From NCBI RefSeq assembly GCF_013408565.1, contig NZ_JACBZX010000001.1:186001-250000 (forward strand): a stretch of DNA of 64,000 nt, in the 5' to 3' direction. Under the pieces are notes generated by a model, which saw only the letters and a list, made by a program, of their open reading frames with translations, was not told the origin of the DNA and did not search any database. Below are positions 8,701 through 19,405 of this stretch, piece after piece. The stretch comes from Janibacter alkaliphilus. GTDB taxonomy: Bacteria; Actinomycetota; Actinomycetes; Actinomycetales; Dermatophilaceae. The translations under genes were made by a program, and so were the position numbers. Every line of letters begins with the position of its first letter. Within the stretch, counting starts at the first letter, position 1.

Positions 8701-9210
8701 ATGACCGCCGTGGAGGAGCGCTGGCTGGACGAGCGGCAGATGCAGGCCTGGCTGCGCCTGGTGGCCGTCACCGAGATCCTGCCGGCCACGCTGGACGCCC
8801 GGCTGCGACGCGTCTCCGGGCTGACCCACTTCGAGTACCAGGTGCTGGCGATGCTCTCGGAGAGCCCGGACCGGACCCTGCAGATGTCCTGGCTGGCCCG
8901 CCGCACCAACGCCAGCCTGCCGCGGCTGAGCCACGTGGTGCGCCGCCTCGACGAGCGCGGGCTGGTGCAGCGCCGCCCCAGCGAGGCGGATCGTCGGGCC
9001 ACCGACGCGGTGCTCACCGAGGCCGGCTGGCAGACGGTCGTCGCGGCCGCCCCGGACCACGTGGCCACGGTCCGTGAGCACGTCGTCGACGTGCTCACCG
9101 ACGTGCAGCTGCAGCAGGTCTCGACGGCGATGGCCGCGATCCTGGCCAGCCTCGACCCCGAGGGTCACCTCACCCAGGCGCCGGCCGGGGCAGCCGAGGA
9201 ACCAGGCTGA
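8701..9210 (+). CDS. MarR-family transcriptional regulator
   Basis: A 169-residue winged-helix protein. The order FEYQVLAMLSESPDRTLQMSWLARRTNASLPRLSHVVRRLDERGLVQRRPSEADRRATDAVLTEAG, described in parts, gives the helix, recognition helix (SLPRLSHVVRRL) and wing (RRPSEADRRATDAVL) of MarR repressors; the D-RR-T wing signature is intact. A hydrophobic dimerisation helix closes the protein. It is single, 66 nt after the glycosyltransferase, and tail-to-tail with the RNA ligase gene; the target and ligand are unknown. Confidence 0.88.
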   Translation: MTAVEERWLDERQMQAWLRLVAVTEILPATLDARLRRVSGLTHFEYQVLAMLSESPDRTLQMSWLARRTNASLPRLSHVVRRLDERGLVQRRPSEADRRATDAVLTEAGWQTVVAAAPDHVATVREHVVDVLTDVQLQQVSTAMAAILASLDPEGHLTQAPAGAAEEPG

Positions 9211-9216
9211 CCCGGG

Positions 9217-9735
9217 TCAGGCCGACCCGGTCAGCGTGAAGCTGTGCTGCGGCCGCCAGACCTCGTCCGGCCCGTGGTCGTAGAGGTGGATCTGGGTCAC
9301 CTCGAAGACCGCGTCGAACGTCGCCAGCCCGGCGAAGGCCTCGTCCAGGGCCGGCTCCGGCAGGGCGTGGGCCACCGTGACGTGCGGGTGGTAGGGGAAC
9401 TCCAGCTCCCGGTGCACCGGCCCGGCGCGCACCGCCTGCTCGAGCATCTCGCAGCTGGGGATGCCCTGGGCCACCTGGACGAAGACGACCGGGCTGACCG
9501 GGCGGAAGGTCCCGGTGCCGCGCAGCTGCATGGTGAAGGGGGCGTGCCGCGCCACCACGTGCTCCAGGTGGGTGCGGAAGACCGGCAGGGCCGGGTCCGG
9601 GATGTCCGTCGGCGGCAGCAGCGTGACGTGCGGCGGGATCGCCCGGGCCATCGGGTCGCCGACCCGCTCCCGAGCCGCCTGCAGCATCTCCCCCCACGGC
9701 TCGGGGATGGCCACGGCCACACCGTGCACGGTCAT
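9217..9735 (-). CDS. 2'-5' RNA ligase family protein (2H phosphoesterase)
   Basis: A 172-residue protein with the two HxT motifs that define the 2H fold: HVTLLPPTD near residue 30 and [12 protein letters not shown] near residue 113. These hold the catalytic histidines of LigT/CPDase-like enzymes, which act on cyclic phosphates or 2'-5' RNA linkages. The physiological substrate in actinobacteria is unsettled. The start overlaps the trpS stop as ATGA, so it is co-translated with the tRNA synthetase; that pairing hints at an RNA-related role. Confidence 0.88.
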   Translation of the reverse strand: MTVHGVAVAIPEPWGEMLQAARERVGDPMARAIPPHVTLLPPTDIPDPALPVFRTHLEHVVARHAPFTMQLRGTGTFRPVSPVVFVQVAQGIPSCEMLEQAVRAGPVHRELEFPYHPHVTVAHALPEPALDEAFAGLATFDAVFEVTQIHLYDHGPDEVWRPQHSFTLTGSA

Positions 9736-10754
9736 GCCGGCGGCACCGCCGGCAGCAGGCCGACCCGCTGGCGGACCCGCTCCATCGTCGCCCGGGCGAC
9801 CTCCTGGGCGCGCTCGGCCCCCATGGCCAGCACCCGGTCCAGCTCGGCCGGGTCGTCCAGCAGCTCGCGCATCCGCGCCTGGAAGGGCTCGACCGCGGTG
9901 ACCACGACCTCGGCGACCTCCTTCTTGAGGTCGCCGTAGCCGCGCCCGGCGAAGGCCCGCTCCAGCTCCTCGACCCGGGTGCCGGAGAGCACCGAGTGGA
10001 TGACCAGCAGGTTGGAGACGCCCGGCTTGGCCTCGACGTCGTAGCGCACCTCGCCGTCGGTGTCGGTGACCGCGGAGCGGATGTTCTTGGCGATCTTCGA
10101 GGGGTCCTGCATGAGGTCGATCAGGCCCTTCGGGCCCGAGGTCGACTTGCTCATCTTCGCGGTCGGCTCCTGCAGGTCCATCACCTTCGCCGAGCCCTTG
10201 ACGATGTACGGCTGGGGCACCACCAGCGCCTCGCCGAAGCGGGTGTTGAAGCGCTCGGCCAGGTCGCGGGTGACCTCCAGGTGCTGGCGCTGGTCCTCCC
10301 CCACCGGCACGTAGGCCGCGTCGTAGAGCAGGATGTCGGCGGCCATGAGCATCGGGTAGGTGAAGAGGCCGACGTTGGCGTTCTGCCCCTTGGCCGTCTT
10401 GTCCTTGAACTGGGTCATCCGGCTGGCCTCGCCGAAGGCGGTCAGGCAGTTCATCACCCAGCCCAGCTCGGCGTGCTCGGCGACGTGGCTCTGGCAGAAG
10501 ACCGCCGAGCGCTGCGGGTCGACGCCGCCGGCGATGAACTGGGCCGCGGTGACCCGGGTGCGCTCGCGCAGCACCTGCGGGTCGGTGGGGACGGTCAGCG
10601 AGTGCAGGTCGGCGACGAAGTAGTAGGCGTCGAAGTCGTCCTGCAGGCTCACCCAGTTGACCAGCGCCCCGAGGTAGTTGCCGAGGTGCAGGGAGTCGCT
10701 GGTCGGCTGCATCCCGGACAGGATCCGGGGTGCGCCGGTGGGCTGGTCGGACAT
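9732..10754 (-). CDS. trpS: Tryptophan-tRNA ligase
   Basis: Charges tRNA-Trp. A class I synthetase of 340 residues. The HIGH-like motif is [10 protein letters not shown] at about residues 20-29 and the KMSKS loop is [10 protein letters not shown] near residue 198. [15 protein letters not shown] and [14 protein letters not shown] are typical TrpRS sequences. ATG 10754 gives the usual N-terminus; two in-frame codons further up would add only four residues. It leads a two-gene unit with the 2H phosphoesterase. Confidence 0.97.
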   Translation of the reverse strand: MSDQPTGAPRILSGMQPTSDSLHLGNYLGALVNWVSLQDDFDAYYFVADLHSLTVPTDPQVLRERTRVTAAQFIAGGVDPQRSAVFCQSHVAEHAELGWVMNCLTAFGEASRMTQFKDKTAKGQNANVGLFTYPMLMAADILLYDAAYVPVGEDQRQHLEVTRDLAERFNTRFGEALVVPQPYIVKGSAKVMDLQEPTAKMSKSTSGPKGLIDLMQDPSKIAKNIRSAVTDTDGEVRYDVEAKPGVSNLLVIHSVLSGTRVEELERAFAGRGYGDLKKEVAEVVVTAVEPFQARMRELLDDPAELDRVLAMGAERAQEVARATMERVRQRVGLLPAVPPA

Positions 10755-10860
10755 GGATCCCATCATGTCAGCACGCCCCCGGCGTGAAAGACTGGCACCA
10801 GCTGCGCGCCCCGGCGCCCCGCGGCGGTGCGCACCCCCGAGCCGACCATGGAGGTCATTG

Positions 10861-13083
<2,223 letters not shown>

Positions 13084-13101
13084 CCCTCGTCGCCGAGCCG
13101 G

Positions 13102-13136
13102 CCCGCCCTCCCCGCCGGACGGTCGGGGCGGGCGGG
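13102..13136 (+). terminator. GC-rich hairpin after icd
   Basis: A 13-bp stem with one mismatch (13102-13114 with 13124-13136) and a 9-nt loop lies 19 nt after the icd stop. There is no U-tract, as is common in high-GC actinobacteria. Confidence 0.6.
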
Positions 13137-13168
13137 ATCCGGATGGCGCGCGGCACCGAAGCACTGTC

Positions 13169-14698
13169 ATGACCGGTGACCAGCCTGCCCACGCCCGCCG
13201 CACGCCGCTCTGGGTCGGGGCGGTGCGCGGACTCCTGGCCGCCGGCCTGGGCACCGCCGCCGCGCACCTGGTGGCCGCGCTCACCGAGCCGGCCGCATCG
13301 CCGGTGCTCGCCGTGGGCTCGCAGGTCATCGACGCGACGCCGACCCCGGTGAAGGAATGGGCGGTGGCCACCTTCGGCACCGCCGACAAGCCGATCCTCA
13401 TCGGCTCGGTGGCCCTGGTCACGCTGCTGCTCGCGGCGGGCGCCGGGGTGCTGCACACCCGGCGGCCGCTGCTCGGCTACGGGCTGCTGCTGGCGCTGAC
13501 CGTGCTCGCCGGGGCGGCCGCGCTGGCCGCGCCGGCCGCCGGGGTGCTGGCCCCGCTGCCCGCGCTGGTCGCGGCCGTGGTCGGCCTGGCCACGCTGAGC
13601 GGGCTCGCCCGCGCCTGGCGCCCGGGAGAGCCGGCACAGCCGGGACAGCCCACCCGGCGCGGCCTGCTCGCCGTGGGCGGCGTCGGGCTGGCCGCCACCG
13701 CCCTCGGCGGCGCCGGCGAGGTCGTGCAGCGTCGCCGGGCCACCCCGACGGTCGCGCTTCCGGACCCGGCCGAGACGCTGCCGCCCCTGCCGAAGGGGGT
13801 GGAGTCGAGCTACCCCGGCATCTCCTCCTTCCGCACGCCGAGCACGAGCTTCTACCGGATCGACACCGCCCTGACCGTCCCGCGGGTCGACCCGGAGAGC
13901 TGGACGCTGACGATCGACGGCGACGTGGACAACCCCTTCACGCTCACCTTCGACGAGCTGCTCGCGATGGACATGGTCGAGCGGGACATCACGATGACCT
14001 GCGTCTCCAACCCGGTGGGCGGCCCCTACGTCGGGGCGGCGCGGTGGCTGGGTGTGCCCACCCGGGTGCTGCTGGAGCGGGCCGGGGTGCGCTCCGGGCC
14101 GGACCAGGTGCTCAGCACCTCCGACGACGGGATGACGATCTCGACCCCGCTGCAGGCGCTCACCGACGACCGGGACGCGCTGGTCGCGGTGGGGATGAAC
14201 GGCGAGCCGCTGCCGGCGCAGCACGGCTTCCCGGTGCGGCTGGTGACGCCGCGGCTCTTCGGCTTCGTCGGCTCGACGAAGTGGCTCACGCGGATGACCG
14301 TGACGACCTATGCCGCCGAGAGCGCCTACTGGACCGACCGGGACTGGGCGATCGACGCCCCGGTGCACACCCAGGCGCGGATCGACACCCCGGCGGCGCT
14401 GGACACCCTCGAGCCCGGACGGCGGATCGTCGGCGGCGTGGCCTGGGCGCAGGGGCGCGGCATCACCCGCGTCGAGGTGCGGGTGGACGACGGTGAGTGG
14501 CAGCGAGCCACCCTGGGCCCGGATGCCGGTATCGACTACTGGCGTCAGTGGTACCTGCCCTGGGAGGCGACCTCCGGCCGGCACGAGCTCACCGTGCGGG
14601 CCACCGACGCCGACGGCGAGACCCAGACCACCGATCGCGCCGAGCCCTTCCCCTCCGGCGCCACCGGCCAGCACCGGATCATCGTCACCGTCTCCTGA
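13169..14698 (+). CDS. Membrane-anchored molybdopterin-dependent oxidoreductase, sulfite oxidase-like
   Basis: A 509-residue protein. Residues 1-150 hold about four hydrophobic helices, then RRGLLAVGGVGLAATALGGAG gives one more helix. The catalytic molybdopterin domain follows: the conserved TMTCVSNPVGGPYVGAARW contains the cysteine expected to ligate molybdenum, and the C-terminal part (WAQGRGITRVEVRVDDGEW) is the Mo-co dimerisation, immunoglobulin-like domain. The domain order fits SorA/YedY-like oxidoreductases fused to a membrane segment, with the catalytic part facing outward. No heme-binding domain is seen, so the electron acceptor is unknown. Repeats follow the gene. Confidence 0.88.
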   Translation: MTGDQPAHARRTPLWVGAVRGLLAAGLGTAAAHLVAALTEPAASPVLAVGSQVIDATPTPVKEWAVATFGTADKPILIGSVALVTLLLAAGAGVLHTRRPLLGYGLLLALTVLAGAAALAAPAAGVLAPLPALVAAVVGLATLSGLARAWRPGEPAQPGQPTRRGLLAVGGVGLAATALGGAGEVVQRRRATPTVALPDPAETLPPLPKGVESSYPGISSFRTPSTSFYRIDTALTVPRVDPESWTLTIDGDVDNPFTLTFDELLAMDMVERDITMTCVSNPVGGPYVGAARWLGVPTRVLLERAGVRSGPDQVLSTSDDGMTISTPLQALTDDRDALVAVGMNGEPLPAQHGFPVRLVTPRLFGFVGSTKWLTRMTVTTYAAESAYWTDRDWAIDAPVHTQARIDTPAALDTLEPGRRIVGGVAWAQGRGITRVEVRVDDGEWQRATLGPDAGIDYWRQWYLPWEATSGRHELTVRATDADGETQTTDRAEPFPSGATGQHRIIVTVS

Positions 14699-14745
14699 CC
14701 CCCTTCCCCATCCCCACCCCACCCACGCGTCACCCACGACCTCCG

Positions 14746-14793
14746 GCTACCACGCAGTAAGTGCTGTGATCACAGCACTTACTGCGTGGTAGC
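14746..14793. repeat. 48-bp perfect palindrome (family A intergenic repeat)
   Basis: A perfect inverted repeat with no spacer, 24 bp per arm, centred on TGATCA; each arm contains TACCACGCAGTAAGTG. A near-identical copy with two changed bases lies at 20577-20624. It could fold as a long hairpin in RNA (terminator) or bind a dimeric protein. It starts 48 nt after the oxidoreductase stop and is followed at once by the family B repeats. Confidence 0.9.
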
Positions 14794-14806
14794 TCGCGGT
14801 GGTGCG

Positions 14807-15013
14807 CAACTGCCCGGGCAAATGCCGCTCACCCAGCGCAACTGCCCGGGCAAATTACTGGGGTGACGCGCAACTGCCCGGGCAAATGCCGCTCACCCAG
14901 CGCAACTGCCCGGGCAAATTCGGGTTCCCCGCAACTGCCCGGGCAAATTACTGCGGTGGTGCGCAACTGCCCGGGCAGTTGCGCATCCCTTCGGAGCGTG
15001 CCGGGGCAGTTGC
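14807..15013 (+). repeat. Family B repeat cluster: six CAACTGCCCGGGCA copies plus one degenerate copy
   Basis: Exact 14-mers occur at 14807, 14839, 14871, 14903, 14932 and 14964, with spacing near 32 nt (29 and 32 for the last ones). Each is usually followed by AAT and preceded by GCG. The sixth extends to the palindrome AACTGCCCGGGCAGTT. A degenerate reverse-orientation copy is at 15000-15013. The linkers are only partly alike. The same element in the opposite orientation forms the array at 58238-58478. The rest of the 14699-15127 gap holds no gene. Confidence 0.92.
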
Positions 15014-15127
15014 GGAGAAGGGGGTGGATGCGGGCGTTCCGAGATCGAGGCAGATCCGGTCCCATCCGGATCGGGACCGGCGCCGAACACCCCGTGTCAG
15101 ACGCACCCAGACGAGAGAGGACCTCTC

Positions 15128-15820
15128 ATGCGACGCATCACCCGCACCACCGCCGTCGCGGCGATCGCCGCGCTCCCGCTCGGCCTGGCCGCCTGCGGCT
15201 CGGACGACACCAGCTCGGGCAGCGAGGACACCTCGACCAGCGCCTCCGAGACCAGCTCGTCGGACATGGGCTCCGAGGACAGCAGCTCGGACGAGAGCAT
15301 GTCCGAGGACAGCAGCTCCGAGAGCAGCGGCAGCGCGATGGCCGGTGGCGAGCCCTTCGGCCCCGGCTGCGAGGGCGTGCCGGAGAGCGGCGCCGGCTCC
15401 TTCGAGGGCATGGCCCAGGACCCGGTGGCGACCGCGGCCGGCAACAACGACGACCTCTCCACCCTGGTCAGCGCCGTCAAGGAGGCCGACCTCGTCGACA
15501 CCCTGAACAGCGCCGACGGGATCACGGTCTTCGCGCCGACCAACGACGCCTTCGAGGCGATGGACCAGGAGACCCTGGACAGCGCCATGGCCGACCCGAG
15601 CGGCGTGCTCACCGACGTGCTCACCCACCACGTCGTCGAGGGCGAGCTCACCCCCGAGAACCTGGCCGGCGAGCACGAGACGCTGGCCGGCGACACCATC
15701 ACCGTCGAGGGTGAGGGTGAGGAGTTCACCGTGGGCGAGGCCAGCGTGGTCTGCGGCAACGTGCAGACCGCCAACGCGACCGTCTACATCATCGACGGCG
15801 TGCTGATGCCGGAGATGTGA
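15128..15820 (+). CDS. Fasciclin-domain (FAS1) lipoprotein, MPT83-like
   Basis: A 230-residue exported lipoprotein. The signal peptide ends with lipobox GLAAC (Cys at about residue 20). Then comes a 50-residue linker made almost only of Ser, Asp, Glu and Thr. The FAS1 domain spans about residues 85-230, with the H1 box ITVFAPTNDAFEAM and a closing NATVYIIDGVLMPEM (H2 region). It sits 13 nt upstream of sigK-rskA. In M. tuberculosis, SigK drives mpt83 and mpt70, both fasciclin proteins, so this gene is a likely SigK target. ATG 15128 follows a GAGAGGA ribosome-binding site. Confidence 0.92.
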   Translation: MRRITRTTAVAAIAALPLGLAACGSDDTSSGSEDTSTSASETSSSDMGSEDSSSDESMSEDSSSESSGSAMAGGEPFGPGCEGVPESGAGSFEGMAQDPVATAAGNNDDLSTLVSAVKEADLVDTLNSADGITVFAPTNDAFEAMDQETLDSAMADPSGVLTDVLTHHVVEGELTPENLAGEHETLAGDTITVEGEGEEFTVGEASVVCGNVQTANATVYIIDGVLMPEM

Positions 15821-15833
15821 GCCGATCGGCCGC

Positions 15834-16445
15834 ATGATGGACCCCGTGGAGGCAGCGTCGACCGGATCACGTGAGTCGGTCGACGCTGCCCGCGGGCAGG
15901 CCCAGCAGCTGACCACGCTGCTGCGCCAGGTGGCCACCGGTGACGAGCAGGCCTTCGCCGAGCTCTACGACCTCACCGCGCCGCGGCTGCACGGGCTGAT
16001 CGTGCGGGTGCTGCGCAACCCGGCCCAGTCCGAGGAGGTCACCCAGGAGGTGTACCTCGACATCTGGCGCACGGCCACCCGCTTCGATCCCGATCGCGGC
16101 AGCGCGCTGTCCTGGATGCTGACCATCGCCCACCGTCGAGCGGTGGACCGGGTCCGGTCCGCGCAGGCGGCCAGCGACCGCGAGGAGCACTACCAGGCCA
16201 CCCACCAGGCGCCGGCCTACGACGCCACCGCCGAGACCGCCACCACCCGGCTGGAGTCGGCCCGGGTGACCCGGGCGCTGCAGGACCTCACCGACCCGCA
16301 GCGCCAGGCGGTCACCCTCGCCTACCTCGGCGGCTACACCCACACCGAGGTGGCCACCCTGCTCGACCTGCCGCTCGGCACCGCGAAGACGCGGATCCGG
16401 GACGGCCTCATCCGACTACGAGACGCCCTGGGGGTGACCTCATGA
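15834..16445 (+). CDS. sigK: ECF RNA polymerase sigma factor SigK
   Basis: A 203-residue ECF sigma factor. Region 2 holds AFAELYDLTAPRLHGLIVRV and VYLDIWRTATRFDPDRGSAL, the latter typical of SigK. Region 4 holds the helix-turn-helix RQAVTLAYLGGYTHTEVA and GTAKTRIRDGLIRLRDAL. Its stop overlaps the anti-sigma gene by ATGA. Two ATG codons in a row (15834 and 15837) could each serve as start. Release from RskA would switch on the fasciclin gene and its own operon; this is known for mycobacteria and inferred here. Confidence 0.93.
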   Translation: MMDPVEAASTGSRESVDAARGQAQQLTTLLRQVATGDEQAFAELYDLTAPRLHGLIVRVLRNPAQSEEVTQEVYLDIWRTATRFDPDRGSALSWMLTIAHRRAVDRVRSAQAASDREEHYQATHQAPAYDATAETATTRLESARVTRALQDLTDPQRQAVTLAYLGGYTHTEVATLLDLPLGTAKTRIRDGLIRLRDALGVTS

Positions 16446-17278
16446 GCCCGGACCTGCACAGCCTCTCCGGCGCCTACGCGCTGGACGCTCTCGACGCCGA
16501 CGAGCGGACCGCCTTCGAGGAGCACCTCCGCGTCTGCGCGGCCTGCCGCGACGAGGTCGCCTCCTTCGCCGAGGTCACCCCGCTGCTCGCCGCGGGCGAC
16601 GAGGTGGCGCCCCCGCCGTCGCTGCGCGATCGGGTGCTCGCCGACGCCCGCACCACCCGCCAGGACCCGCCGCTGCCGCGTGGCAGCACCGCCCGGGAGC
16701 CCCTGGCGGGCACCCCGCCGACGGATCCCACGGTCGGCCCGGTGGACGCCGGCCCCGACGACGAAGGGGGCGAGGACGACGTCGCGCAGCCCGTCGGGCC
16801 CGACGACGAGGCCGCCCCGGTCACCCGGCTGCGCCCCCGGGCACGGACCGTGGTGGCCGCCCTCGCGGCGGCCGCGGCGCTGGTCCTCGGCGGAGGCGTC
16901 GCCTGGCAGGCGGTCCAGGACGAGGACACCGTCGAGCAGACCACGCTGGCCCAGCGCGTCCTGGACGCCCCGGACGCCACGGAGTCCGCGACCGAGGTCT
17001 CCGGCGGCGGCACGATCACCCTGGTCCGCAGCGAGTCGCTGGGCCAGATGGCGGTGGTCGGCCACGACCTGCCGGACACCGACGAGGATCACGGCTACCA
17101 GGCGTGGATGCAGGACGACCAGGGCGCGATGCACCCGTCGTCGATGATCCCCGTCGACGGCACCCCGACGGTGCTCTCCGGGGACGCCACCGGGATGACC
17201 GGGGTCGGGGTGACGGTGGAGCCGGACGGGGGCTCCACCGAGCCGACCACCGAGCCGGTCGCGCTCATCGAGCTCTGA
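16442..17278 (+). CDS. rskA: Anti-sigma-K factor RskA
   Basis: A 278-residue membrane protein that should hold SigK inactive. The cytoplasmic N-terminus begins with LHSLSGAYALDALD and carries the zinc-type anti-sigma motif H-x3-C-x2-C (EEHLRVCAACRDE, residues 28-40). A long acidic linker follows; one transmembrane helix lies near residues 138-160 (VVAALAAAAALVLGGGVAW). The extracytoplasmic RskA C-terminal domain has GYQAWMQDDQGAMHPSSMI. It is translationally coupled to sigK. Release normally needs regulated proteolysis of the outer domain. Confidence 0.93.
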   Translation: MSPDLHSLSGAYALDALDADERTAFEEHLRVCAACRDEVASFAEVTPLLAAGDEVAPPPSLRDRVLADARTTRQDPPLPRGSTAREPLAGTPPTDPTVGPVDAGPDDEGGEDDVAQPVGPDDEAAPVTRLRPRARTVVAALAAAAALVLGGGVAWQAVQDEDTVEQTTLAQRVLDAPDATESATEVSGGGTITLVRSESLGQMAVVGHDLPDTDEDHGYQAWMQDDQGAMHPSSMIPVDGTPTVLSGDATGMTGVGVTVEPDGGSTEPTTEPVALIEL

Positions 17279-17416
17279 GCATCGAGCCCTGAGCGGCGGA
17301 CCCGCTTCCCTGACGACACCGGTGTGACCAGAGCCACACCGGTCCGGAGCAGCGCGCCCGACACGCGGCAGCGTCCTCGCCTTGACCCACTGCTCCCACC
17401 GGAGGACTCTTCGCTC

Positions 17417-18174
17417 ATGGGCACCCCGCCCCTCGCCCACCGTCTCGGCGCCGAGGCCCTCGGCACCTTCTGGCTCGTCCTCGGCGGCTGCGGCAGCGCG
17501 ATCTTCGCCGCCCAGCACGTCGTCGACGGCACCGACACCGGCCTCGGATCGGCTTCGTGGGCGTCGCGCTCGCCTTCGGCCTCACCGTCCTGACGATGGC
17601 CTACGCCGTCGGCCACGTCTCCGGCGGTCACTTCAACCCGGCGGTCACCCTCGGCGTCGCCGCGGGCCGTCGCTTCCCGTGGAAGGACGTGCCGGCCTAC
17701 ATCGGCACCCAGGTGGTCGCCGGCCTGCTGGCCGGGGTCGTCCTCTACGTCATCGCCGGCGGCAAGGAGGGCTTCGACGCCGCGGCCGGCTTCGCCGCCA
17801 ACGGCTACGGAGACAGCTCGCCCGGCGGGTACACCCTCGCCGCGGTGCTGCTCACCGAGGTCGTGCTCACCGCCTTCTTCCTCTACATCATCCTCGGCGC
17901 CACCGACGGTCGCGCCCCGGTCGGCTTCGCCCCGATCGCCATCGGCCTCGGGCTGACCCTGATCCACCTCATCTCCATCCCGATCAGCAACACCTCGGTC
18001 AACCCGGCCCGCTCCACCGCCGTCGCCTTCTTCCAGGACGGCGCCGCCGGCCAGCTGTGGGCCTTCTGGGTGGCGCCGATCGTCGGCGCGCTGATCGCCG
18101 GCGCCACCTACGCGGTGATCACCGGCGAGCACCGCGCGGACGAGGACATCGAGGGCGAGGTCGCCGCCCGCTGA
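17417..18174 (+). pseudogene. aqpZ: Aquaporin Z-type channel gene with an apparent 1-nt deletion frameshift
   Basis: Water-channel family gene split over two frames. The first frame from ATG 17417 encodes the start [21 protein letters not shown] and then leaves the family after DTGLG, ending at 17593. The second frame encodes the rest, from [20 protein letters not shown] on, with both NPA boxes (HFNPAVTLG and TSVNPARST). The break is at about 17545-17550, where CTCGGATCGG reads as CTCGGCATCGG if one C is restored; the product would then have 252 residues, normal for AqpZ. GTG 17557 could start a truncated 205-residue protein lacking helix 1. It may be a sequencing error or a true recent loss. 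A GGAGG precedes the first ATG. Confidence 0.85.
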
Positions 18175-18272
18175 GCGGCCTCGCAGCCCCGGCGGCGACG
18201 ACCGGGGCGGCGGTGGCGGCTAGAGTCGGGGACGACCACCTGCACACCCGTCGCGAAGGGGTAGAAGTCCCA

Positions 18273-19265
18273 GTGAGCACCACTCCCGTCAAGGTCGCCG
18301 TCACCGGCGCCGCCGGCCAGATCGGCTACAGCCTGCTCTTCCGTATCGCCAGCGGCTCCCTCTTCGGCCCGGACACCCCGGTCGAGCTGCGGCTGCTCGA
18401 GATCACCCCCGCCCTCAAGGCCCTCGAGGGCGTCGTCATGGAGCTCGACGACTGCGCCTTCCCGACGCTGTCGTCGGTCGAGATCGGCGACGACCCGGAG
18501 CAGGTCTTCGACGGCGTCAACCACGCCCTGCTCGTCGGTGCCCGCCCCCGCGGCCCCGGCATGGAGCGCGGCGACCTGCTGGAGGCCAACGGCGGCATCT
18601 TCGCCCCGCAGGGCAAGGCGCTGAACAAGGTCGCCGCGGACGACGTCCGGGTGACCGTCACCGGCAACCCGGCCAACACCAACGCGCTCATCGCGATGAG
18701 CAACGCCCCGGACATCCCCGCGGAGCGCTTCGCCGCGCTGACCCGCCTGGACCACAACCGGGCGATCAGCCAGCTCTCGTCGAAGCTGTCGGTGCCGGTC
18801 ACCGAGATCCGCAAGATGACGATCTGGGGCAACCACTCGGCCACCCAGTACCCGGACCTCTTCCACGCCGAGGTGGGCGGGCGCAACGCCGCCGAGGCGG
18901 TCGGCGACCAGCAGTGGCTCGAGGAGACCTTCATCCCGACCGTGGCCAAGCGCGGCGCCGCGATCATCGAGGCCCGCGGCGCGTCCTCGGCGGCCTCCGC
19001 GGCCAGCGCCACCGTCGATCACGTCCGTGACTGGGCGCAGGGCACCCCGGACGGCGACTGGGTCTCGATGTCGGTCTGCTCGGACGGCTCCTACGGCGTC
19101 CCGGAGGGCCTGATCAGCTCCTTCCCGGTGACCGTGAGCGACGGCGCCTGGAGCATCGTGCAGGGCCTGGAGATCGACGACTTCTCCCGCGGCCGGATCG
19201 ACGCCTCGGTGGCCGAGCTCGAGGAGGAGCGCACGGCCGTCACCGGGCTCGGCCTGCTCGGCTGA
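18273..19265 (+). CDS. mdh: Malate dehydrogenase
   Basis: Oxidises malate to oxaloacetate with NAD in the TCA cycle. A 330-residue protein of the cytosolic-type MDH class: the dinucleotide fold [19 protein letters not shown] opens it, [16 protein letters not shown] holds the substrate-loop arginines, [12 protein letters not shown] and TRLDHNRA follow, and the catalytic histidine is in [15 protein letters not shown] 18273 was chosen to fit the family N-terminus. A TAGAGT box lies at 18221-18226, about 50 nt upstream. A strong terminator hairpin follows the gene. Confidence 0.97.
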   Translation: MSTTPVKVAVTGAAGQIGYSLLFRIASGSLFGPDTPVELRLLEITPALKALEGVVMELDDCAFPTLSSVEIGDDPEQVFDGVNHALLVGARPRGPGMERGDLLEANGGIFAPQGKALNKVAADDVRVTVTGNPANTNALIAMSNAPDIPAERFAALTRLDHNRAISQLSSKLSVPVTEIRKMTIWGNHSATQYPDLFHAEVGGRNAAEAVGDQQWLEETFIPTVAKRGAAIIEARGASSAASAASATVDHVRDWAQGTPDGDWVSMSVCSDGSYGVPEGLISSFPVTVSDGAWSIVQGLEIDDFSRGRIDASVAELEEERTAVTGLGLLG

Positions 19266-19308
19266 GCGACAGCCGCCAGAGCCTCCGACCGGCGCCCGCG
19301 CCGGACAG

Positions 19309-19344
19309 CGAAGGGGTCCGCACCAGCTGGTGCGGACCCCTTCG
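19309..19344. terminator. 36-bp perfect palindrome after mdh
   Basis: A perfect inverted repeat with 18-bp arms lies 43 nt after the mdh stop and 61 nt from the convergent stop at 19406. It is well placed to end transcription from both sides. The sequence is flanked by TCGT rather than a U-run. Confidence 0.75.
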
Positions 19345-19405
19345 TCGTGCTCACGGTGCCGTGCTGGCTGTGCGGTGCCACGTCCCCCGCGCGGCACCGA
19401 CCAGC

